This document shows positions 32,776 to 38,040 of a stretch of DNA of 38,040 bases, piece by piece; within the stretch, counting starts at the first letter, position 1; each line of letters opens with the position of its first letter. Below the pieces are notes generated by a model. The model saw only the letters and a program-made list of their open reading frames with translations. It had not been told where the DNA came from and did no database searches. This DNA is from Ascidiaceihabitans sp. (GTDB taxonomy: Bacteria; Pseudomonadota; Alphaproteobacteria; Rhodobacterales; Rhodobacteraceae): assembly GCA_029251465.1 (NCBI GenBank), contig JAQXDI010000010.1, positions 1 to 38,040 of the forward strand. Direction: 5' to 3'. Both the position numbers and the translations under genes were made by a program.

Positions 32776-33855
32776 TCAGGCCACCTTTGGCGCAACACGC
32801 CAGCTATCTGAGTAGATGTTGATACCCGCCGGATCAAAGACGACACGGTTCATTTCGGGTGAAATTTCGGCCCCTTCGGGCGCAAGGATGTTGATCTCGG
32901 ATCCGTTAAAATCAGCGCGCACGATTTTGTGGCGACCAACATCTTCGACCCGTTTGATTGTCACCGGTAGGCCGTCTTCACCTGTACTCAGCGAGGTAAA
33001 TTCGGGCCGCACACCCAGTTCAACGTGGCCTGTTGGTGTTCCGAAAGCCTTGCCCAGACTAATCTGCGTGCCGTCCAGAACGGCGGTGTTGCCCTGAACG
33101 TCCGCCTCCAGCACATTCATGCCGGGCGACCCGATAAAATAGCCGACAAACGTGTGTTCGGGCTGCTCGAACAATTGCTGCGGCGTGCCCATCTGAACAA
33201 CGCGACCATCATACATTACAACAACTTTGTCAGCGAATGTCAGCGCCTCGGTTTGGTCATGGGTCACGTAGATCATCGTATGACCAAATTCGTGGTGCAG
33301 GGATTTTAACTGCGTGCGCAATTCCCATTTCATGTGGGGGTCGATGACGGTCAACGGCTCATCAAACAGCAGCGCATTGACGTCTTCGCGCACCATGCCA
33401 CGGCCCAGCGAAATCTTTTGCTTGGCATCCGCCGTCAGGCCACGGGCCTTGCGATCTAGCGTCGCTTCCATCCCGATCATCGCCGCAATCTGCTGCACAC
33501 GGTCTTTGATGTAGGTAGGATCAGCGCCGCGATTGCGCAACGGAAACGCCAGATTGTCGCGCACGGTCATCGTGTCATAGACCACGGGAAACTGAAAAAC
33601 CTGCGCGATATTGCGTTCGGTTGTGGGCGACAGGGTGACGTCTTTGTCGTTGAACAAAATACGGCCCTGACTGGGATGCAACAGGCCGGAAATGATATTC
33701 AGCAGCGTGGATTTCCCACACCCGGACGCACCAAGCAGCGCGTAGGCTTCGCCGTCCACCCAGTCGTGGTTCAGTTCCTTTAGCGCAAAGTCGTCTTCGG
33801 TTTTTGGGTTGGGCAAGTAAGAATGCGCCAGATTTTCGAGGGTGATTTTCGCCAT
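32776..33855 (-). CDS. glpT: Glycerol ABC transporter ATPase GlpT (degenerate signature)
   Basis: A 359-residue ATPase with a C-terminal regulatory TOBE-like domain, as in MalK-type importers. Walker A is GASGCGKST (42-50), the Q-loop Gln is in VFQFP, Walker B is ALLFDEP (161-167) and the H-loop His199 is present in YVTHDQ. The signature motif is abnormal: LTADAKQKISLGRG (140-153) replaces LSGGQ, and the D-loop reads LTVID. It works with GlpS, whose defects are the reverse. This is the ABC protein, unrelated to the glycerol 3-phosphate antiporter GlpT. ATG 33855 has AGGGA upstream. Confidence 0.9.
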   Translation of the reverse strand: MAKITLENLAHSYLPNPKTEDDFALKELNHDWVDGEAYALLGASGCGKSTLLNIISGLLHPSQGRILFNDKDVTLSPTTERNIAQVFQFPVVYDTMTVRDNLAFPLRNRGADPTYIKDRVQQIAAMIGMEATLDRKARGLTADAKQKISLGRGMVREDVNALLFDEPLTVIDPHMKWELRTQLKSLHHEFGHTMIYVTHDQTEALTFADKVVVMYDGRVVQMGTPQQLFEQPEHTFVGYFIGSPGMNVLEADVQGNTAVLDGTQISLGKAFGTPTGHVELGVRPEFTSLSTGEDGLPVTIKRVEDVGRHKIVRADFNGSEINILAPEGAEISPEMNRVVFDPAGINIYSDSWRVAPKVA

Positions 33856-33867
33856 TTTTAATATCCC

Positions 33868-34959
33868 TCAGGCTGCGGTTGCGTAAGATGCAGGGGCGAT
33901 CGACGTGCCGTCTTGGGCAAAGATGTAGACGTGGCTTTGATCCAGATAGACCGCCAAATCGGACCCGATTGCCAAATCTTTGACGCCGTGCACCAGACCC
34001 ACCCAATTTTCACCGTGATGATCGAGGTGGATAAATGTCTCGGAGCCGGTGATCTCGGTCACTGTCAGTTTGCCGGTAAAGGCCAGCGCATCGGGCCCCG
34101 GTTTTTCCAGCTTTAGGTGGTTCGGCCTGAAACCCGCAATATAGCTGCCATCGGCCAACCCCGCAAAAGCACCTGTGGCTGCGATGATGGACTGCCCGTC
34201 ACCAAAATCAAAGCGCGTGCCAGTTTTTTGGACTGTCAGGAAATTCATTGGCGGATCAGAAAAAACGCGGGCGGTCGTCGCATTGACTGGTTTGCGGTAA
34301 ACAATCGGCGTTTTGTCAAATTGGGTAATCGTGCCTTCCCAAACCGCCGCCGTATTACCGCCCAGCAAAAGCGCCTCTTCTGGTTCGGTGGTCGCATAGA
34401 CAAAGATCGATCCGGCCTCTTCAAAGATTTTGGGGATCTCGGCGCGCAATTCTTCGCGCAGTTTGTAATCAAGGTTCGCCAATGGTTCGTCCAACAACAC
34501 CAAACCGGCGTCTTTGACCAACGCACGCGCCAGTGCGCACCGTTGTTGTTGGCCGCCAGATAATTCCAGCGGTTTGCGATCCAGAAAGGGCGACAATTGC
34601 ATCAAATCAGCGGCTTTGCGAACTGCTGCATCAATCTGGTCAGCGGACTGGCGCAATAGCCGCATGGGGCTGGCGATATTGTCGTAAACCGTCATGGACG
34701 GATAATTAATAAATTGCTGATACACCATGGCAACGCCACGATCTTGCACGCGCATGCCGGTCACGTCCGTCCCATTCCAGATGACCTTGCCGGTGTTGGG
34801 CACATCCAGACCTGCCATCAGGCGCATCAACGACGTTTTGCCCGACGACGTTGGCCCCAGCAGCACGTTCATAGTGCCGCTTTGCAGCGTTAAATCCGTG
34901 GGGTAGATATGCGTCTGGCCGTTCATGACCTTGGACACACCCTCTAAAACTAGTGACAT
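33868..34959 (-). CDS. glpS: Glycerol ABC transporter ATPase GlpS (H-loop His missing)
   Basis: A 363-residue ATPase with a C-terminal TOBE-like domain. Walker A is GPTSSGKT (35-42), the Q-loop is VYQQF, the signature LSGGQQQR (133-140) is canonical and Walker B is LVLLDEP. The H-loop is altered: YATTEPEEA (188-196) has Thr191 where the His should be. With GlpT it would form a heterodimer. ATG 34959 starts MSLVLEGVSK 19 bp after the glpD stop, with GGGAGAGAG upstream; the longer open frame overlaps glpD and was rejected. Confidence 0.9.
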   Translation of the reverse strand: MSLVLEGVSKVMNGQTHIYPTDLTLQSGTMNVLLGPTSSGKTSLMRLMAGLDVPNTGKVIWNGTDVTGMRVQDRGVAMVYQQFINYPSMTVYDNIASPMRLLRQSADQIDAAVRKAADLMQLSPFLDRKPLELSGGQQQRCALARALVKDAGLVLLDEPLANLDYKLREELRAEIPKIFEEAGSIFVYATTEPEEALLLGGNTAAVWEGTITQFDKTPIVYRKPVNATTARVFSDPPMNFLTVQKTGTRFDFGDGQSIIAATGAFAGLADGSYIAGFRPNHLKLEKPGPDALAFTGKLTVTEITGSETFIHLDHHGENWVGLVHGVKDLAIGSDLAVYLDQSHVYIFAQDGTSIAPASYATAA

Positions 34960-34978
34960 TTCTCTCTCCCCTCGCAGT

Positions 34979-36568
34979 TCACACTGCGCGTTGCTGTGGC
35001 GGCATGGCAGCGAGCCATGCGTCAAGCACCTGAATTTCTTGTGTCGTGAGCCGAAGACCAAGTTTGGATCTGCGCCAAATGATGTCTTCGGCTGTCTGTG
35101 CAAATTCTTTGTCCACGAGCCAGTTGACTTCGCGTGCGGTCAGATCTGCGCCAAAGGTCTGGCCAAGATCCGTCGCGACATTTGCATCCCCCAGAACGAG
35201 AAACGCATCGGTGCCGTACGCTTTTATCAAACGGTCCACCCAGCGTTCCGTCAAGAAAGAATATCGGGCAAGCAACTTTGCTCTTAGCGCGGGCACACCG
35301 TCGACCAGAAAATCACCACCGGGCAATGCCACTCCAGCCGTCCAAGGCGCCGTCTTGCCCTCAAAAAACGGTGCGATCTTTTCAAGCGCAGTTTCAGCAA
35401 GCCTGCGGTAGGTCGTGATCTTGCCCCCGAAGATATTCAGGATCGGCGCGCCGGCGGATTGGTCCACCTTTAAAACATAGTCCCGTGTCGCGGCCGTCGC
35501 CGAACTTGCACCGTCGTTGTACAAGGGGCGCACACCTGAATAGGACCAAACGACGTCATCGTCGGAGATGTCTTGTTTCAGGTATTCAGATGCGAATTTC
35601 AGCAGATACGTTTGTTCTTCGGGCGTACACACTGGCGTTTGGCTGGTGTCAGGATGATCCGCGTCTGTGGTGCCGATCAGGGTGAAATCGGTCTCGTAGG
35701 GGATCGTGAAAATGATCCGTCCGTCGGCCCCTTGAAAGAAATAGCATTTGTCGTGGTTGTATAACTTGCGGGTCACGATGTGGCTGCCGCGCACCAGACG
35801 CACGCCCTCGGCTGCATTTATCCGGACGGTATTGCGGATGATGTCTTGGGCCCACGGACCACCTGCGTTTACCAACATGCGGGCACGCACCGTGCGCTGT
35901 GCGCCGTCTTGCGCCACCAGCGTAACATGCCAGATGCCATCAACGTTTTGGGCTGCGGACACCTTGGTGCGCGTATTGATCTGCGCCCCGCGCGTTTGCG
36001 CGTCACGGGCGTTTAACACCACCAAACGACTGTCTTCGATCCAACAATCGGAATATTCAAAGGCCTGCTCAAAGCGATCCTCGAGCGGCGCGCCCTCGGG
36101 GGTGCCGGACAACCGAATGGAGGTGGTTCCCTTGAGTATTTTTCGGCCACCCAAGTTGTCGTACAGGAACAATCCAAACCGGATAAGCCAAGCCGGGCGA
36201 CGCCCTTTCATCCACGGCATCACGATGTTGAGCAGTTTGGAGGTTGGCGTGTCACCCTCGAACCGCATGTCTTTGTGGTAGGGCAAGATAAAACGCATCG
36301 GCCAAGAGATATGCGGCATGGCGCGCAAAAGGGTCTCGCGTTCGATCAACGCTTCGCGGACAAGGCGGATTTCCCAATACTCAAGATAGCGCAATCCGCC
36401 GTGAAACAGCTTGGTCGATGCTGAAGATGTTGCAGAGGCCAGATCATTCATTTCGGCCAGCTCGACAGACATGCCACGACCCGCTGCATCGCGCGCAATA
36501 CCGCACCCATTGATGCCGCCGCCGATGACAAACAAGTCAACCACATCAAGATGATCGCGCTGATCCAA
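34979..36568 (-). CDS. glpD: Glycerol-3-phosphate dehydrogenase (FAD)
   Basis: A 529-residue FAD enzyme that oxidises glycerol 3-phosphate to dihydroxyacetone phosphate and passes electrons to quinone at the inner membrane. The FAD-binding motif VIGGGINGCGIARDAAGRG begins near residue 13. STKLFHGGLRYLEYWEIRLVREAL, LIGTTDADH and WSYSGVRPLYNDG are GlpD segments, and NIFGGKITTYRRLAE lies near the C-terminal domain. The likely start is TTG 36568, with GGGGGAGG at 36574-36581; an ATG at 36652 would add 28 unusual residues and has no ribosome site. It is the first gene of the glycerol operon, divergent from glpR. Confidence 0.93.
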   Translation of the reverse strand: MDQRDHLDVVDLFVIGGGINGCGIARDAAGRGMSVELAEMNDLASATSSASTKLFHGGLRYLEYWEIRLVREALIERETLLRAMPHISWPMRFILPYHKDMRFEGDTPTSKLLNIVMPWMKGRRPAWLIRFGLFLYDNLGGRKILKGTTSIRLSGTPEGAPLEDRFEQAFEYSDCWIEDSRLVVLNARDAQTRGAQINTRTKVSAAQNVDGIWHVTLVAQDGAQRTVRARMLVNAGGPWAQDIIRNTVRINAAEGVRLVRGSHIVTRKLYNHDKCYFFQGADGRIIFTIPYETDFTLIGTTDADHPDTSQTPVCTPEEQTYLLKFASEYLKQDISDDDVVWSYSGVRPLYNDGASSATAATRDYVLKVDQSAGAPILNIFGGKITTYRRLAETALEKIAPFFEGKTAPWTAGVALPGGDFLVDGVPALRAKLLARYSFLTERWVDRLIKAYGTDAFLVLGDANVATDLGQTFGADLTAREVNWLVDKEFAQTAEDIIWRRSKLGLRLTTQEIQVLDAWLAAMPPQQRAV

Positions 36569-36573
36569 TGAAG

Positions 36574-36581
36574 CCTCCCCC
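36574..36581 (-). promoter_or_regulatory. Ribosome-binding site that sets the glpD TTG start
   Basis: Read on the minus strand, GGGGGAGG ends five bases before TTG 36568. This strong site decides for the TTG start over the upstream ATG, and the resulting N-terminus begins just before the FAD-binding motif. Confidence 0.75.
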
Positions 36582-36654
36582 CAGCTTAAAATCTCTGCCG
36601 CAGCCTCCCAGCGTGCGACGTAGAGTAAACCAATACTAAAGTCCGTTAACAATC

Positions 36655-36682
36655 AATAACGAATGTTCGTTTACTTTCGTCA
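36655..36682. promoter_or_regulatory. Candidate GlpR operator
   Basis: A near-palindrome AACGAATGTTCGTT (36658-36671) is followed by a second TTCGT (36676-36680), ten bases after the first. DeoR-type GlpR proteins bind sites built on TTCG/CGAA cores. The position, about 87 bp from the glpD start and 155 bp from glpR, fits control of the operon. More TTCG cores lie at 36718 and 36734 within the inverted pair cgaagc/gcttcg (36720-36737). Confidence 0.5.
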
Positions 36683-36761
36683 TTGCGGTAATCGCCTGAA
36701 TTGTATGTTCTTTTAGGTTCGAAGCTTAACCGCTTCGCACTGCCCTTTGCGTCTTGTCCTC

Positions 36762-36796
36762 TTGACGGTCATACGACACGTCTGATTATTTATACC
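36762..36796 (+). promoter_or_regulatory. Candidate glpR promoter
   Basis: TTGACG at 36762-36767 is followed after 18-19 bp by the AT-rich TTATTTATA, which could hold a -10 element, about 45 bp before the glpR start. Only the -35 match is good, so the call is weak. Confidence 0.35.
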
Positions 36797-36836
36797 GAAT
36801 CCATGGCAACGTGGTGCCGTTCGAATTGGAGGAGCC

Positions 36837-37595
36837 GTGGTTTCAAATTTCAGACAAAAAGAGATACTTGAGCTTGCTCGTAGAGACGGCAAAGTGACGG
36901 TAGACGGCCTTGCCGCATTCTATGACGTCACGGTGCAAACCATCCGGCGCGATCTGTCTGATTTGGCCGAAAGCGGGCGGCTTGATCGGGTCCACGGTGG
37001 TGCTGTGGTGCCATCCGGCGTTGTGAACATCATCTACGAAGAACGTCGCCGCCTGAATGAAGCCGGCAAAAAGGCGATTGCTAAAAAATGCGCCCAAGCC
37101 ATCCCGGACGGCGCGTCGGTTTTCATGAATATCGGCACAAGCACCGAAGCTGTCGCATATGAATTGCTGGACCACGAAAACCTGCTGGTCGTGACAAATA
37201 ATCTAAACATTGCGAATACATTGGCGGCCAATCACAGTTGCGAAATCATCTTGGCGGGGGGCGTGCTGCGCCGCGCAGATGGCGGCATCGTCGGAGGGCT
37301 GACTGTTGAAATGGTCAAGCAATTCAAATTCGATTATTCGGTTTTGGGCTGCTCAGCAATTGATGGTGACGGCGATATGCTGGATTTTGATGGTCAGGAA
37401 ATTATGGTGACCAAAACGGCGATCCATCGATCCCGCAATGTAATGGTTGTTGCCGATCAGCTGAAATTTGAACGTAAGGCGCCGCTGACGATTTGCTCGC
37501 TCGCAGATGTTGCGGTGCTGTTCACAGACGGTGCATTGCCTACGGACCTAATTGAAAATTGCAAAACTTGGGGAACCGGCGTTGTGTCAGTCTAA
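36837..37595 (+). CDS. glpR: DeoR-family repressor of the glycerol operon
   Basis: A 252-residue DeoR-type regulator. The N-terminal winged helix reads RQKEILELARRDGKVTVDGLAAFYDVTVQTIRRDLSDLAE followed by GRLDRVHGGA (1-60). The C-terminal sensor domain contains NIGTSTEAVAYELLD and LAGGVLRRADGGIVG, the sugar-phosphate pocket of this family; the ligand is probably glycerol 3-phosphate. The GTG start at 36837 has GGAGG at 36828-36832. It is divergent from glpD and presumably represses the operon in the absence of glycerol. Confidence 0.9.
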   Translation: MVSNFRQKEILELARRDGKVTVDGLAAFYDVTVQTIRRDLSDLAESGRLDRVHGGAVVPSGVVNIIYEERRRLNEAGKKAIAKKCAQAIPDGASVFMNIGTSTEAVAYELLDHENLLVVTNNLNIANTLAANHSCEIILAGGVLRRADGGIVGGLTVEMVKQFKFDYSVLGCSAIDGDGDMLDFDGQEIMVTKTAIHRSRNVMVVADQLKFERKAPLTICSLADVAVLFTDGALPTDLIENCKTWGTGVVSV

Positions 37596-37921
37596 GTGAA
37601 CAAGAAAAGGATTTTCCAGGGCGGTGAAATCAAGTGGTACTGTTTTGAGTACGGCACTCTTATGCATCGCGGAGAAATGCAGTTGACGCCCATTGTGGAA
37701 AAGAATCACCAGAGGGTTGGGTAAAGATTTAGCCTGCTGGCAACGATTGACCTGGGTCCCCAGAGACCCACTTGATTTACTGAGTGTCGGCCAGAGGATA
37801 GATACGGACAGTTCTGCCGCAGCAGGAGTCACGGGATGTTAAGCCAGACCTTATGATTGGCAGCGTTCGCTTTGATCCGCCGAGCCCCAAGTATTCGCGG
37901 CGATATAGTTTGGGTGCCAAT
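37596..37921. other. Gene-free stretch up to the right IS, with a possible truncated frame
   Basis: These 326 bp after glpR hold no recognised gene. A GTG frame of 42 codons (37596-37724) and an open frame that runs from 37802 into the IS at 37922 exist. The second includes a protein-like stretch, VRFDPPSPKYSRRYSLGANL, with an internal ATG at 37853, and could be a gene fragment cut by the IS. Neither has a match I can name, and neither shows a clear ribosome site. Confidence 0.3.
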
Positions 37922-38040
37922 CTAGGGTCAGGACTCATAACCAAAAGATAACGGTTGCTGCGAGAGCTATTGCGGAGAGAAAGACGGTTGGGGATCTGTC
38001 GTAGCGTGTAGCTACGCGTCGCCAATCTTTGAGCCTGCCG
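37922..38040 (-). mobile_element. 3' end of an IS5-type insertion sequence (right copy, inverted)
   Basis: The reverse complement equals positions 45-163 with one substitution at 37946. The shared sequence begins with ctag at 37922, after which the flanks of the two copies differ. The element runs off the window edge. It is oriented opposite to the left copy, so both transposase 3' ends face the enclosed segment. Confidence 0.88.
37935..38039 (-). CDS. IS5-family transposase, C-terminal fragment (right copy)
   Basis: Thirty-four C-terminal residues of the same transposase, in the opposite orientation, ending with TGA at 37935-37937. The fragment begins GRLKDWRRVATRYDR and ends VIFWL, where the left copy has VILWL. 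The single difference is a Leu to Phe change. It retains only the Lys of the Y-R-E-K signature, because the rest lies outside the window. Confidence 0.85.
   Translation of the reverse strand, partial: GRLKDWRRVATRYDRSPTVFLSAIALAATVIFWL

Noticed and set aside
32776..33855. glpT as glycerol 3-phosphate antiporter
   Set aside because: The sequence is an ATP-binding protein; the name here follows the glpSTPQV importer.
37596..37724. A 42-codon GTG frame directly after glpR
   Set aside because: The start is one base from the glpR stop, no ribosome site is visible and the product has no recognisable feature. It is only mentioned in the intergenic entry.
1..38040. A proven composite transposon
   Set aside because: Only the inner ends of the two elements are visible, no target duplication can be seen and contig breaks at repeats give the same picture.

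Overview
The window looks like chromosome or large-plasmid DNA from an alphaproteobacterium of the order Rhodobacterales (Roseobacter-type). I infer this from protein signatures and gene order alone: a malonate TRAP operon, a tungstate-linked formate dehydrogenase cluster with its DUF3305/DUF3306 companions, and a glpDSTPQ-DUF2160-V-K glycerol operon. The two window edges are near-identical inverted copies of the 3' end of one IS5-type insertion sequence. The 37.8 kb between them may be an IS-bounded segment, or simply a contig broken at repeats.

Region 1 (about 1-7.8 kb): an orphan TRAP substrate-binding gene, frameshifted in a G7 tract, lies 34 bp from the IS end. After it comes a malonate utilisation unit. 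A GntR/FCD repressor (MatR type) is divergent from matP-matQ-matM-matA-matB, with a perfect 16-bp palindrome between them. Malonate would be imported by the TRAP transporter, activated by MatB to malonyl-CoA and decarboxylated by MatA to acetyl-CoA.

Region 2 (about 7.8-22.7 kb): a respiratory formate dehydrogenase locus. A minus-strand set (DUF6505, lipoate/biotin ligase-like, Mrp carrier, DUF6494) is divergent from a secreted protein that joins half of a TupA-like fold to a c-type haem site. A 648-residue polyferredoxin follows on the minus strand. The plus strand then carries DUF3305, DUF3306, a TorD-type chaperone, a small Tat protein, fdhA (Cys active site), fdhB, fdhC, a 42-residue membrane peptide and a tungstate ABC transporter (tupB, tupC, tupA). 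The layout suggests a tungsten-containing, membrane-bound periplasmic formate dehydrogenase with its metal supply and maturation genes.

Region 3 (about 22.7-26.2 kb): an accessory patch with an APH-like phosphotransferase, a rhamnosyltransferase-like protein and a nucleotidyltransferase-fold protein. The last gene is preceded by two tandem copies of an inverted repeat.

Region 4 (about 26.2-37.6 kb): glycerol uptake and catabolism on the minus strand (glpD, glpS, glpT, glpP, glpQ, DUF2160, glpV, glpK and an iron-type alcohol dehydrogenase), with glpR divergent. The two ATPases GlpS and GlpT have complementary motif defects, which predicts one active and one degenerate ATP site.

I saw no tRNA or rRNA gene and no CRISPR array.
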